Assembly (NCBI GenBank): GCA_947488305.1
Contig: CANKZM010000003.1
Span: 1 to 64,000, forward strand
Length of the DNA stretch: 64,000 nucleotides
Source of the DNA: an uncultured Roseobacter sp.
GTDB taxonomy: Bacteria; Pseudomonadota; Alphaproteobacteria; Rhodobacterales; Rhodobacteraceae
Direction: 5' to 3'
The notes below the pieces were generated by a model, which saw only the letters and a list, made by a program, of their open reading frames with translations, ran no database searches and was not told the DNA's origin. How positions within the stretch are numbered: position 1 is the first letter of the stretch; each line of letters starts with the position of its first letter. Below are positions 24,865 to 33,971 of the stretch, piece by piece. The translations under genes were made by a program, and so were the position numbers.

Positions 24865-26124
24865 GTGACTAAGCCCGTGACTTTTGGCGACCTGATAAGG
24901 GTCTTTGGCCGGATTGGTTTGCTGTCCTTTGGGGGACCCGCCGCACAAATCGCGCTGATGCACAAAGAACTGGTCGAGCAGCAAAAGTGGCTGAACGAGG
25001 AAACGTTTCTGCGCGCTCTTTCTTTGTGCATGCTCCTGCCGGGCCCGGAGGCTATGCAACTCGCCACCTATGCGGGATGGCGACTGCGCGGCACGGTTGG
25101 CGGTTTGATCGCCGGGCTGTTGTTCGTAGGACCGGGCGCGGTCGTGATCCTTGTGTTGGCGTTGACATATGTGTCCCTGGGAACGGTCCCACTGGTGCAA
25201 GCCGCCTTCTTGGGGATCAAAGCCGCTGTTATCGTGATTGTCCTGCAGGCGGTGATGCGTCTGCGTAAAAAAGCACTCGACACGCCTCTGGCTTGGGGGT
25301 TGGCGGGCACTGCCTTCATCGCATTGTTCGTCTTCAATCTGCCCTATCCGCTGATCGTTGCGGGGGCCGCCATCATCGGCGCACTCACTGTGGGAAAAGA
25401 GCAGAGTCTTTCTGAACCACCCCCCGCAGGGGCTTTCAATCCAGTGCCAGTCATTCTGATCTGGTCAGGGCTTTGGGCCGCACCCATCATCGCGATTGGT
25501 CTGCTCGGCCATGATCTGTTGATGCAGGTCGCGCTGTTCTTTTCAAAACTCGCGGTGGTTACCTTTGGCGGTGCTTACGCGGTCTTGGCCTACATGACGC
25601 AGACTGTTGTGGCGGATTACGGCTGGATCACGACGCCGCAAATGATTGATGCGCTCGGTCTGGCAGAAACCACGCCAGGCCCATTGATCCTTGTAACACA
25701 ATTCGTCGCGATGCTTGCCGGGTTCAATGAAGGTGGCGTAGGGCTCGCTATCCTTGCCGGAGTGACAGCACTTTGGGTCACATTTATCCCGTGTTTCCTC
25801 TGGATTTTCGTAACGGGTCCATACCTGGACCATATTGCAGCACGTCCAAGGCTTGCTGCATCTTTGCGCGCCATCACCGCCGCAGTCGTTGGTGTGATCC
25901 TCAATCTGGCGCTTTGGTTTGCGATACATGTGCTCTTCTTCGAGACGCAAAAGGTTTCGGGGATCGCGACCCCTGTGCCAAAGCTGGACGAGCTCAACTT
26001 AAGGGCCCTGATCTTAACTCTTTTCGCGGCGTGGATCGTATTCATGTCCAAGCGCGGCATGGCAGAAACGCTGGGTATTTTGGCGGGTGCCGGTCTTCTC
26101 TCCACATTACTCTGGCCGCTTTAA
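24865..26124 (+). CDS. chrA: Chromate efflux transporter
   Basis: A member of the CHR family with two homologous membrane halves (long-chain ChrA). The first half carries GLLSFGGPAAQIALMHKELVEQQKWLNEETFLRALSLCMLLPGPEAMQLATYAGW, the second FFSKLAVVTFGGAYAVLAYMTQTVV and LAETTPGPLILVTQFVAMLAG. Both contain the conserved FGG and PGP motifs. The protein exports chromate in characterised cases. The frame is open back to 24784, but a GTG at 24865 with AGGAGA four bases upstream gives the normal N-terminus (TKPVTFGDLIRVFGRIG). About ten helices are expected. Confidence 0.9.
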   Translation: MTKPVTFGDLIRVFGRIGLLSFGGPAAQIALMHKELVEQQKWLNEETFLRALSLCMLLPGPEAMQLATYAGWRLRGTVGGLIAGLLFVGPGAVVILVLALTYVSLGTVPLVQAAFLGIKAAVIVIVLQAVMRLRKKALDTPLAWGLAGTAFIALFVFNLPYPLIVAGAAIIGALTVGKEQSLSEPPPAGAFNPVPVILIWSGLWAAPIIAIGLLGHDLLMQVALFFSKLAVVTFGGAYAVLAYMTQTVVADYGWITTPQMIDALGLAETTPGPLILVTQFVAMLAGFNEGGVGLAILAGVTALWVTFIPCFLWIFVTGPYLDHIAARPRLAASLRAITAAVVGVILNLALWFAIHVLFFETQKVSGIATPVPKLDELNLRALILTLFAAWIVFMSKRGMAETLGILAGAGLLSTLLWPL

Positions 26125-26206
26125 GGTTATCGCGTCTCCCCTCTTTTATCCCCGGGGGAATCGGCTATGCTCTTTGTGAAGGCACAGACCTGATCAGAGG
26201 ACCAAG

Positions 26207-26701
26207 ATGAGCCGCTCCATTGACTACGGCAATCTGATGCACGAGGCCATGCGCGGACTAATCCGCAAGGTACTTCTTGATGTATGTGACAGGGGCCTGC
26301 CCGGCGATCATCATTTCTTTATCACCTTTGACACCAGTCACCCGGATGCGGAATTGGCCGATTGGCTTTTTGATCGTTATCCCGGTGAAATGACCGTCGT
26401 CATGCAGCATTGGTACGACAATCTAGAGGTGACCGAGGAAGGCTTTTCCGTCACCCTGAATTTTGGCGACGCACCTGAGCCACTTTACATCCCATACGAC
26501 GCAATCAAGACGTTTGTGGATCCGTCGGTCGAATTCGGCCTGAGGTTTGAGACCCAAAGCGACGAGGAGGAGGATAGCGAGCCGGCGACGACTTCGCTTC
26601 ACACCACGCCGCCACCCAAACCTGTCGTCAAAGATGCCGAAGACAAAGAAGAAAAACCAAAAGACGCGGATGTTGTATCGCTGGACAGTTTTCGAAAATA
26701 A
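26207..26701 (+). CDS. sspB: SspB-like ClpXP adaptor
   Basis: The 164-residue protein has the SspB substrate-binding domain (about 8-115: GLPGDHHFFITFDTSHPDAELADWLFDRYPGEMTVVMQHWYDNLEV..., GFSVTLNFGDAPEPLYIPYDAIKTFVDPSVEFGLRF). A disordered acidic/proline linker follows, then a short C-terminal ClpX-binding motif (VVSLDSFRK). SspB tethers ssrA-tagged proteins to ClpXP; the alphaproteobacterial form is recognised here. It lies 2 kb downstream of ssrA on the same strand, separated by two unrelated genes. AGAGGA precedes the ATG. Confidence 0.9.
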   Translation: MSRSIDYGNLMHEAMRGLIRKVLLDVCDRGLPGDHHFFITFDTSHPDAELADWLFDRYPGEMTVVMQHWYDNLEVTEEGFSVTLNFGDAPEPLYIPYDAIKTFVDPSVEFGLRFETQSDEEEDSEPATTSLHTTPPPKPVVKDAEDKEEKPKDADVVSLDSFRK

Positions 26702-26716
26702 GCGCTGCGCCGCTTG

Positions 26717-27262
26717 TTACTGCTTTTCCAGAAATGTTGATACAGTTCGCAAGATGTTCCCATTCCGCACGTTTTGAAATTCAAGCTGTAACCCACCCGG
26801 CGCAAGCGTCCGGTCGAATTGCTGAATTTCGTAGCCGCCTTCTTCCGTCACGAACATGGAATAAACACTGAGCATGTCGCCCTCGATGCGCCCCCAGACA
26901 TAGGGTTCACCTTTCATTGGATCGAGTTGCACGTCGTGCCCGAAGACATTTCGCTTCATGGCCGACGCAAATACGCCGTCACGATCGCTTGGTAGGAAAT
27001 CGATAGTATAGGATTTCTCTTTTGCGGTGCCATTCGCCCGATATGTGGTCGACGTCCAATTGACGCGAAAACCATTCTTTATTCCGCTGATCTCGACGCT
27101 CATGTCGCGTGGTCGCTTGGACCCATCTGCAGAGATGACATCGGCTGATCCGACATAGCTGCCAAAAAACCGCGAAATATCCGCCTGCACTGCCGACGCC
27201 ATAAGAAACATGACGGCGATACAGGCTCCGGCCAAGGTCGTTGGCATCGCGATGGCTTTCAT
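26717..27262 (-). CDS. Secreted protein of unknown function
   Basis: The frame is open to 27403, but an ATG at 27262 with GGAGGAAAC upstream gives a good signal peptide (MKAIAMPTTLAGACIAVMFLM, cleavage after VQA). The mature part of about 155 residues appears beta-rich (SRFFGSYVGSADVISADGSKRPRDMSVEI, KNGFRVNWTSTTYR, GRIEGDMLSVYSMFVTEEGGYEIQQFDRTL). The pattern resembles periplasmic lipocalin- or calycin-like proteins, but I recognise no family. It converges with sspB. Confidence 0.65.
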   Translation of the reverse strand: MKAIAMPTTLAGACIAVMFLMASAVQADISRFFGSYVGSADVISADGSKRPRDMSVEISGIKNGFRVNWTSTTYRANGTAKEKSYTIDFLPSDRDGVFASAMKRNVFGHDVQLDPMKGEPYVWGRIEGDMLSVYSMFVTEEGGYEIQQFDRTLAPGGLQLEFQNVRNGNILRTVSTFLEKQ

Positions 27263-27444
27263 ATCTTTGTTTCCTCCGCCTGATCCTGACCTGCTGGTAG
27301 CCAAGTCTAAGTCAAGAACCTCTTTCAACCTACAAGATAATACGTCGCAGGCCGCTTGCAATGTCGTCTGCGGCAGGCAGACACGTTGCGCCAAAGCGCG
27401 CACCCGGCTAAACCCGCATGCAACAGCAATTCACGGAGCGCAGA

Positions 27445-28836
27445 ATGTCCCAGACCCGCACAGAAACCGACAGTTTTGGCCCATTGGAGGTCCCGTCTGA
27501 CAAATATTGGGGCGCGCAGACCCAACGCTCGATCATGAATTTCCCAATCGGATGGGAAAAGCAGCCGATCGCGGTGGTACGGGCCTTGGGCGTGATCAAA
27601 CAGGCCTGTGCGCAGGCAAACATTACCCTGGGCAAACTGGATGAAAAACGCGGTAACGCGATTGTAAAGGCCGCCAGCGAAGTGGTTGCTGGCAAATTCG
27701 ACGACAACTTCCCCTTGGTTGTCTGGCAGACAGGCTCTGGCACGCAATCCAACATGAATGCCAACGAAGTGATCGCCAACCGGGCCATCGAAATTCTGGG
27801 CGGAGAAATCGGATCGAAAGACCCGGTGCACCCAAACGATCATTGCAATATGGGGCAGTCCTCTAACGATACTTTCCCGACCGCAATGCATATCTCAACC
27901 GCCATGACGGCACGCGATGTGCTGCTGCCAGGCTTGGAAAAACTGCGGAGCGCCCTTCAGGCAAAGGTCGATGAATTCGACGGCATTATCAAGATTGGCC
28001 GGACCCATACACAGGACGCCACACCACTGACGCTCAGCCAGGAGTTTTCTGGCTACACGCACCAGGTCGCTATGGGCATTCAACGGGTCAATGACGCTCT
28101 GGGCCGTATCTATGAATTGGCACAGGGCGGTACTGCCGTGGGCACCGGGCTCAGCACCTCCAAGGGGTGGGACGTGATGGTTGCCAAGAACATGGCCGAG
28201 ATCACCGACCTGCCCTTTGTGACGGCTCCCAACAAATTTGAAGCTCTGGCCGCCCATGACGCAATGGTCGAAATGTCAGGAGCGTTGAAGACCGTTGCAG
28301 CCTCTCTTTTCAAGATCGCAAATGACATCCGTCTCTTGGGGTCCGGCCCGCGCTGCGGGTTGGGAGAGTTGGTGCTACCGGAAAACGAGCCGGGCTCGTC
28401 GATCATGCCCGGCAAGGTCAACCCGACCCAATGCGAGGCGTTGACACAAGTCTGTGCGCATGTGTTCGGCAATGATGCCGCTGTGGGGTTTGCAGGCTCG
28501 CAGGGGCATTTCGAGCTGAATGTTTACAAACCCATGATGGCCTATAACGTCTTGCAATCCATGCAGTTGCTGGGAGATGCGGCCTCTGCCTTCACCGATA
28601 ATCTGGTGGTCGGCCTGAAGGCGGATGCAGACCGGATCGACAAGCTCATGCGTGAAAGCCTGATGCTGGTCACTGCCCTGGCGCCCGAGATTGGCTACGA
28701 CAATGCAACCAAGGTTGCAAAGACTGCGCACAAGAATGGCACCACGCTGATCGAAGAAGCGGTCAACCTCGGATTTGTCACCGAAGAGCGTTTCAATGAA
28801 GTCGTCCGGCCCGAAAACATGGTGGGCCCGAAGTGA
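27445..28836 (+). CDS. fumC: Class II fumarate hydratase
   Basis: Interconverts fumarate and malate in the TCA cycle as an oxygen-stable, iron-free homotetramer. The family signature [16 protein letters not shown] is present, as are the active-site stretches [37 protein letters not shown] and [20 protein letters not shown]. At 463 residues it has the standard length. The start at 27445 is preceded by GGAGCG; the frame is open nine codons further upstream. Its stop overlaps the GTG of a DUF4169 gene, which leads in turn to an RHH gene. Confidence 0.95.
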   Translation: MSQTRTETDSFGPLEVPSDKYWGAQTQRSIMNFPIGWEKQPIAVVRALGVIKQACAQANITLGKLDEKRGNAIVKAASEVVAGKFDDNFPLVVWQTGSGTQSNMNANEVIANRAIEILGGEIGSKDPVHPNDHCNMGQSSNDTFPTAMHISTAMTARDVLLPGLEKLRSALQAKVDEFDGIIKIGRTHTQDATPLTLSQEFSGYTHQVAMGIQRVNDALGRIYELAQGGTAVGTGLSTSKGWDVMVAKNMAEITDLPFVTAPNKFEALAAHDAMVEMSGALKTVAASLFKIANDIRLLGSGPRCGLGELVLPENEPGSSIMPGKVNPTQCEALTQVCAHVFGNDAAVGFAGSQGHFELNVYKPMMAYNVLQSMQLLGDAASAFTDNLVVGLKADADRIDKLMRESLMLVTALAPEIGYDNATKVAKTAHKNGTTLIEEAVNLGFVTEERFNEVVRPENMVGPK

Positions 28837-29009
28837 GCAAGCCCGTGAACCTCAACAAGGTTCGCAAGTCCCGCGCACGCGCCGAAGAAAAGGCGCGTGC
28901 GGATGAAAACGCTGTGCGATTTGGCCGCACGAAAGCGCAAAAAAGCGCTGAGTCAAAGGATCGCGATGGCATTATCCGCCACCTCGATGCCCATAAACGC
29001 GACACATGA
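28833..29009 (+). CDS. DUF4169 family small basic protein
   Basis: This 58-residue, highly charged protein begins [36 protein letters not shown], the typical sequence of DUF4169, and is probably one long helix. Its GTG overlaps the fumC stop (GTGA) and its own stop overlaps the RHH gene's ATG (ATGA), so all three are translationally coupled. Function is unknown; the basic composition would allow nucleic acid or ribosome binding. Confidence 0.8.
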   Translation: MSKPVNLNKVRKSRARAEEKARADENAVRFGRTKAQKSAESKDRDGIIRHLDAHKRDT

Positions 29010-29224
29010 ACGGACGCCCGGTCAAACACTCCGTAACTCTGAACGGGCACCGGACCTCTATTTCGTTAGAAGACGCCTTTTGGGTTGCGCTACGTCAGAT
29101 CGCAGCGGAGAGGGACATCGCGCTCAACCGCCTGATCTCAGAGATTGACGTGGCGCGCGGCACAGAGACCGGCCTCGCTTCCGCCATCCGCGTCTTTGTA
29201 CTTGAAAACGCCCTGGACCGGTAA
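29006..29224 (+). CDS. Ribbon-helix-helix domain protein
   Basis: The 72-residue protein fits the RHH_4 group: a short beta strand (VKHSVTLNGHRTSISLEDAFWVALRQIAAERD) followed by helices ending in GLASAIRVFVLENAL. RHH proteins bind DNA as dimers through the beta strand. It is coupled by an ATGA overlap to the DUF4169 gene, and the same fumC-DUF4169-RHH order is common in this family. Its target is not known. Confidence 0.8.
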   Translation: MNGRPVKHSVTLNGHRTSISLEDAFWVALRQIAAERDIALNRLISEIDVARGTETGLASAIRVFVLENALDR

Positions 29225-29228
29225 AGGC

Positions 29229-30122
29229 TCAGGCAACCGACGCGCGGTAAATCTGGTCTATGTTGGCTCCCAAAGCGGCATTGAATTCCGCGTCGGTCAT
29301 CTTAACGTTCAACCCTTCGGCCAAAGCGCGGCTGAAACTGGCGATCATCTGGGAGTTTTCTGCCAGTTTTGCCGAGGCCTCATCAGTAGAATACCCGCCA
29401 GACAGTGCCACGACACGAAGAACGCGTGGATGTTTGGCCAAAGCATCATAAAGTCCCGGCTGCGTGGGAAGTGTCAGCTTCAACATCACATCAACACCTT
29501 CCGGTAGTGCATTGAGATGTCTTGCAATTTCGGATTCGAGCATTTCTTCTGCTTCAGCTTTTGACTCCGAATGAATATTCACTTCCGGCTCAAGAATTGG
29601 AACCAGGCCGGCTGCGGTGACAACTGCGCCTACATCAAACTGTTGGGCGACGATTGCAGCGATACCTTCTGCGTTTGCTTCGTGAATGACAGACCGTTCC
29701 TTGGTGCCAAAAATCCCCTTGGCTTTGGCGTCCAGCAACTGCGCTTCAAGTCCCGGCATGGGTTTGAGAAGCTGAACGCCGTTCGCCTGCTCTTCCAACC
29801 CTTTGTCGATTTTCAGAAACGGCACGATACCTCGACTTTGCCAAAGGAGTTCTGGCACAGGGGTTCCGTTGATCGTGTTGTTCATCGTGCGTTCGAACAG
29901 GATCGCACCAATCACCTTTTCGCTCGTAAAGTCATCGGCCAGAATGATGCGCGCGCGCATGTCATGCATGGCCTGGAACATTTCCTCGTCGCCGGAGTAA
30001 TCGTTTGGTTCAACACCATAAAGGCTCAGCGCCTTGGGGGTGGAACCGCCGGACTGGTCCAGCGCCGCGATAAAGCCCATACCACTTTTCATTTGGCTGC
30101 GCATTTTCTGAACTTCTGACAT
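29229..30122 (-). CDS. Class I fructose-bisphosphate aldolase
   Basis: This Schiff-base aldolase (297 residues) cleaves fructose 1,6-bisphosphate. Visible features: GMGFIAALDQSGGSTPKAL near the N-terminus, FERTMNNTINGTPVPELLWQSRGIVPFLKIDKGLE, GLVPILEPEVNIHS, and the Schiff-base lysine region VMLKLTLPTQPGLY, with the phosphate-binding ALSGGYSTDEA. The frame is open to 30170, but the ATG at 30122 with AGGAAGG upstream yields the normal start (SEVQKMRSQMKSGMGF). It converges with the RHH gene. Confidence 0.9.
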   Translation of the reverse strand: MSEVQKMRSQMKSGMGFIAALDQSGGSTPKALSLYGVEPNDYSGDEEMFQAMHDMRARIILADDFTSEKVIGAILFERTMNNTINGTPVPELLWQSRGIVPFLKIDKGLEEQANGVQLLKPMPGLEAQLLDAKAKGIFGTKERSVIHEANAEGIAAIVAQQFDVGAVVTAAGLVPILEPEVNIHSESKAEAEEMLESEIARHLNALPEGVDVMLKLTLPTQPGLYDALAKHPRVLRVVALSGGYSTDEASAKLAENSQMIASFSRALAEGLNVKMTDAEFNAALGANIDQIYRASVA

Positions 30123-30191
30123 CAAAACTCTTCCTTCCTGATTCCGCCCCGTGTGATGTGCATAAATCAATGGCTCGCAGGATGGTACATG

Positions 30192-31550
30192 TTAGCGGCG
30201 GACAACGCGCAGCCAGATGCCATCGCGCGCCCGGACCGTCAAATGCGCAACGGGAACGGGGGGTGGCCGGTCCGTTATTTCAACTTTCACCAGTTTCAAA
30301 ATCGATGTCAGCATCAAAACAGCCTCTAACATTGCGAAACCCGCGCCGGGACAGACCCGTGGTCCCGCGCTGAAAGGGATGAATGCAGCGCGTGCGCTTT
30401 CCCGTCCCGCATCGCTTTGCCAGCGCGCAGGGTCAAAGGCGTCAGGGCGATCCCAAAGCCGCGTATGTCGATGCACATGCCATGGGCTAAGCACTACTTG
30501 CGCCCCCGTCTTGATGGTCCGCTTGCGAAACACCTCTATGCCCGTTGTCTCCCGGACCATCATCGGCACGGGCGGATAGAGCCTGAGCGTTTCCCGGATG
30601 ACATCGCGTGAAATACGCAATTTCGCCATGTCGCTGATGTCTCTTGCCTCAACATCTGCAATTTCTTGGGCAACGCGGTCTTGCCATTCCGGATAGAGCG
30701 CAAGGAGATATAGGGCCCAGGCCAGTGTTGAAGCACTGGTTTCGTGACCCGCCAGAAAAAAGATCGCCACCTGATCGACCATTTCGGACTGGCCAAACCG
30801 TTCCCCCGTTTCTGTGTCCGGCGTGGTCATGATTTTGGTTGCCAGATCAGGTGGCGCCTCATCCCGTTCGATCAGACCTTGCCGTTCTGCAACCATTCGG
30901 CTGATCAGTGTCCTGATCTCTTCGGCACTTTCCAGCGTCTGCTTGCGAAATCCGCGTGGCATCCAACGCGGCAATGGAAGAAAGGCGGCCAGATTCAGAA
31001 TCGGCTGGCTGCGCTGGTAACGTTGGAAAGCCCGGAACGTTTGGTTTGCGATCTCGTCTTCTATGGGCACCGAAAACAATGTGCGAAAAATCACGTCTGC
31101 AGCGGCATGACTTGCCTTTGCGTCGATCTCTATCGTTTCACCCACATGGGCAGTCATTCGCTCGGCTGCTGCCTGCGATGCTGCCCGTATCGCATCAAAG
31201 CTCTCACGCAGGCGTCCGCCTTCAAAAGCCGGATCAATAATGCGCCTTTGCCGCAACCATGTCTCACCGTTCGTCAAAAAAACCGATTGCCCCAGAAGCG
31301 GGCGCAACCCCTCTCCCACCCTGTTGGATTTCGGGAAGTCCATTGGCCTTTCTTTGAGAACGGTCCGGATCAGGTCAGGATCATTGGCGAGGTAACTGCG
31401 AAAAAACGGCGTCCGAAACTCTGCCATCCAGGCGCGGTAAAGCTTTTCAGGTTGCGCGGACAAAATATCGCGTCGGAAAAGCCGCAAGTAGCGCCACAGT
31501 GAAATGCGTTCCGCGCGGCTTTGCGGTTTCGGAGGCACATCGGGCGTCAC
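30192..31550 (-). CDS. Cytochrome P450
   Basis: A soluble bacterial P450 of about 452 residues. The I-helix oxygen-activation motif is AGHETSAS, the K-helix ExxR is ETLR, and the heme loop is FSAGPRVCPGAGFA with the thiolate cysteine at about residue 399. Substrate and redox partner are not indicated. A GTG at 31550 with GGAG six bases upstream overlaps the stop of the preceding hydrolase gene (GTGA) and is preferred to the ATG at 31589, which would give a 43-base overlap. The sequence resembles fatty-acid or terpene hydroxylating CYPs, but no subfamily can be assigned. Confidence 0.9.
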   Translation of the reverse strand: MTPDVPPKPQSRAERISLWRYLRLFRRDILSAQPEKLYRAWMAEFRTPFFRSYLANDPDLIRTVLKERPMDFPKSNRVGEGLRPLLGQSVFLTNGETWLRQRRIIDPAFEGGRLRESFDAIRAASQAAAERMTAHVGETIEIDAKASHAAADVIFRTLFSVPIEDEIANQTFRAFQRYQRSQPILNLAAFLPLPRWMPRGFRKQTLESAEEIRTLISRMVAERQGLIERDEAPPDLATKIMTTPDTETGERFGQSEMVDQVAIFFLAGHETSASTLAWALYLLALYPEWQDRVAQEIADVEARDISDMAKLRISRDVIRETLRLYPPVPMMVRETTGIEVFRKRTIKTGAQVVLSPWHVHRHTRLWDRPDAFDPARWQSDAGRESARAAFIPFSAGPRVCPGAGFAMLEAVLMLTSILKLVKVEITDRPPPVPVAHLTVRARDGIWLRVVRR

Positions 31551-32794
31551 GAAATACTCCGGTAAGTGTTTACGGGTTTTTCGATGCATGAAGGTGACGA
31601 CGTGCGCCCGGCATAGCGATCCGCCAGCCGCATCGGACCCGCCGTTACCTTAAAGTAATCATAGTTGCGCGGCATATCGAAAGCGCAAAGGTATTGAAAA
31701 TGGAGTCGAAAAAACCGCCAGCGAAGCGATTTCCAACGTGCGGGCGACAGGTTTTTGGTAAATGCCGCGGATAATACAAGCGGGCCGTATTTCGGGTCCG
31801 GCTTCAGACCTGTCACCGCCACTGGATCACAAAGGGCGAAACAACACCCATCGCCCGGGGCGGTAACATCTATCCAGGTAATGTTCGGGTTCTGCGCAAC
31901 CGCCAGCAAATCACGACGGAGTCTTTTTGCCTCGGGCAGAAAAGACACCATCGGTACGACATGCCCGACAGACAGGAACGCAAGTGACGGCGTTTCCTTG
32001 GAGAATTCGATCGTTCTGGCGAGATCGGACAGCACACTGATCGCCAGATGCGCCCCCGAAGAATGGCCGACCACAAGCACTTCATCCACGTCGCTTTCCA
32101 TGGCCGCTTCAATGCTGCGCCGGAAATCAATCAGCCGAGACTCGAGCGCGGGCGGATAGGCACCGCGTTCAGATGCGCTGTATGCAAAATCATGCATCAG
32201 GTAGTAGGCAAAGAATTTCCCATCGTTTTCCCGAAACCACCTGAGCGTGAACAAACCCACCATTGCCCCAAGACCCAAAGCAACCGTACTCACTAGTGGC
32301 GTTGGGGCCCCCGGCACCAAATCCCCCCCCATTGCCGTGACGATCCGGTTCATGGCCCAGCTCAACCAGAAGGCTAGTTGTGCTTGCAACAAGAGTGCCA
32401 TGATGGGGTAAAGTGCAGCGAGCACTGGTCCCTTTCGCAGCTGCATCAGCCTGAAAAACGCGCCGGTCGAGATATAGATCCAAACCGTCCTGACAAGATC
32501 CAGATAGGTTGCAAAAACGAATTGCGGCCGGCTGTTTTGCACGATGTCAGACCAAACCAATACTTCGACATCCGTTCGAATGGGTTGGCCGTCCATCATT
32601 GCGGCGACACGCCAACCAAATCCATCGCCATCCATCAGACCCGGCTTCAAGGCAATATCGTAACCAGAAATCTCTGCCTGCGCGGCGGCTTCTGTTCGAT
32701 AAAGTTCACGATAGCGTCGCGGAGGGAAAGGATCATATCCAGGAATGTAAAAGACCCGACGATGCCGAACAGGGGGTGACGCTGTGCTGCTCAT
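31547..32794 (-). CDS. Membrane-linked alpha/beta hydrolase-like protein
   Basis: The 415-residue protein begins with a FYIPGYDPFPPRRYRELYR segment typical of alpha/beta hydrolases. Two to three membrane helices follow (about 110-185, including YPIMALLLQAQLAFWLSWAMN), then a second soluble part with the nucleophile elbow VVGHSSGAHLAISVLSDLA (GHSSG) and DVTAPGDGCCFAL. It therefore looks like a serine hydrolase with a hydrophobic insertion. It is translationally coupled to the P450 downstream, so the two likely act on one substrate, perhaps a lipid or ester. The pathway is unknown. Confidence 0.75.
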   Translation of the reverse strand: MSSTASPPVRHRRVFYIPGYDPFPPRRYRELYRTEAAAQAEISGYDIALKPGLMDGDGFGWRVAAMMDGQPIRTDVEVLVWSDIVQNSRPQFVFATYLDLVRTVWIYISTGAFFRLMQLRKGPVLAALYPIMALLLQAQLAFWLSWAMNRIVTAMGGDLVPGAPTPLVSTVALGLGAMVGLFTLRWFRENDGKFFAYYLMHDFAYSASERGAYPPALESRLIDFRRSIEAAMESDVDEVLVVGHSSGAHLAISVLSDLARTIEFSKETPSLAFLSVGHVVPMVSFLPEAKRLRRDLLAVAQNPNITWIDVTAPGDGCCFALCDPVAVTGLKPDPKYGPLVLSAAFTKNLSPARWKSLRWRFFRLHFQYLCAFDMPRNYDYFKVTAGPMRLADRYAGRTSSPSCIEKPVNTYRSIS

Positions 32795-32853
32795 TATAGG
32801 GCCTCTTGCTGCCCCTGCTCTACCGGGCGGGCTTGGAGGCTAGTCTAGAAGGA

Positions 32854-33606
32854 TTAACCCAAAGTTGCCAAGGCCGGAAAGCGTTCCAGCAACCACCACG
32901 AAAAAGTTGTGAACGCGCCGGTGACCATGGCCACCCCAACAGCCAATAGTAGTCCGCCCATGACACGCTCGATGGTCTGCATGTGCCGCTTAAGGCGGTT
33001 CATGACCCCCATGGCACGCGTGATAAACATCGCCGCCAGCAAGAATGGAATACCCAGGCCAGCTGCGTAGACGCCAAGCAGGAAGGTCCCTCTGCTGACG
33101 GAAGCTTCGGATGCGGCAAGCGACAGGATTGCACCCAACTGGGGTCCGATGCACGGCGTCCATCCAAAAGCGAAGGCGAGCCCGAGCACGTAGGCCCCAA
33201 AGCTAGACCCACCTTTGTCTCCTGCATCCATGCGCGCTTCGCGGTCGAGAAACGGTATCCGGAACACGCCGAGAAAATGCAGGCCGAACACGATGATAAC
33301 GATTCCTGATATGCGCGCAAAAAGGATCTGGTTTTGCAAAAAGAACGCGCCAAAGGCAGAGGCGGTGAACCCCAAAATCAGGAAAACCGTGCTCAACCCC
33401 ATGACAAAGAACAGTGCTGCGATCACCGCGCGTCTTCGAGCGGCGGTTTCGCCCGACATCTCGTTTAGACTGACACCGCTCATATAGGCCAGGTAAGGGG
33501 GCACAATGGGCAGTACGCAGGGGCTAAGGAAGCTGATCACACCTGCTAACAGGGCGACCAGCATGGCCGGTAGCAGGCCCGCGTCTATGATCTCTATTCC
33601 GAACAT
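32854..33606 (-). CDS. ccdA: CcdA-type cytochrome c biogenesis protein
   Basis: The 250-residue protein has six membrane helices and the two redox cysteines of the CcdA/DsbD-beta family: SPCVLP (C30) and TPCIGP (C152). It carries reducing equivalents from cytoplasmic thioredoxin across the membrane for heme ligation to cytochrome c or other periplasmic thiol work. The C30 segment is preceded by LLAGVISFL, and the PYLAYMSG loop is typical. It lies upstream of the hydrolase/P450 pair on the same strand with a 59-base gap, and diverges from tusA. Confidence 0.9.
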   Translation of the reverse strand: MFGIEIIDAGLLPAMLVALLAGVISFLSPCVLPIVPPYLAYMSGVSLNEMSGETAARRRAVIAALFFVMGLSTVFLILGFTASAFGAFFLQNQILFARISGIVIIVFGLHFLGVFRIPFLDREARMDAGDKGGSSFGAYVLGLAFAFGWTPCIGPQLGAILSLAASEASVSRGTFLLGVYAAGLGIPFLLAAMFITRAMGVMNRLKRHMQTIERVMGGLLLAVGVAMVTGAFTTFSWWLLERFPALATLG

Positions 33607-33699
33607 GAATCACCCCTAGCCTATCGCCTTCGCCGCGTCACCCCGGAGGGCGGTCACATCCTTGTGGACAGGATGAAACATCACGCTTATCTGAACCCC

Positions 33700-33930
33700 A
33701 TGACGGATGATCGTTTCACATTGGATGCCACCGGATTGTTATGTCCGCTTCCTGTTCTGAAGGCGCGCAAACGCCTTCAATCGCTTGACCGTGGCGACAC
33801 GCTTACGGTACTGGCCGATGACCCCGCCGCGATCGTCGACGTACCCCATTTTTGCGCAGAGACCGGTCACGAATTGGTATCGAGCGATTTGGCAGGTCAG
33901 ATGCAAACCTATGTGATCCGCAAGACCTAA
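33700..33930 (+). CDS. tusA: TusA-family sulfur carrier
   Basis: The 76-residue protein contains the CPxP motif LLCPLPVLKARKRL (C15), the cysteine that carries persulfide. TusA-like proteins relay sulfur for tRNA thiolation or other sulfur transfer. The frame is open to a GTG at 33664, but ATG 33700 gives the usual compact length. A hairpin terminator follows directly. The neighbour ccdA is on the opposite strand. Confidence 0.88.
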   Translation: MTDDRFTLDATGLLCPLPVLKARKRLQSLDRGDTLTVLADDPAAIVDVPHFCAETGHELVSSDLAGQMQTYVIRKT

Positions 33931-33936
33931 AAAAAA

Positions 33937-33959
33937 CACGCCCGAAGGCGCGCTTTTTT
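33937..33959. terminator. Bidirectional terminator between tusA and rne
   Basis: CGCC-CGAA-GGCG, extendable by flanking pairs, is followed by six T's on the plus strand and preceded by a run of A's, so it can terminate tusA and, read on the other strand, rne. Confidence 0.75.
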
Positions 33960-33971
33960 ATCACGAGGTGA

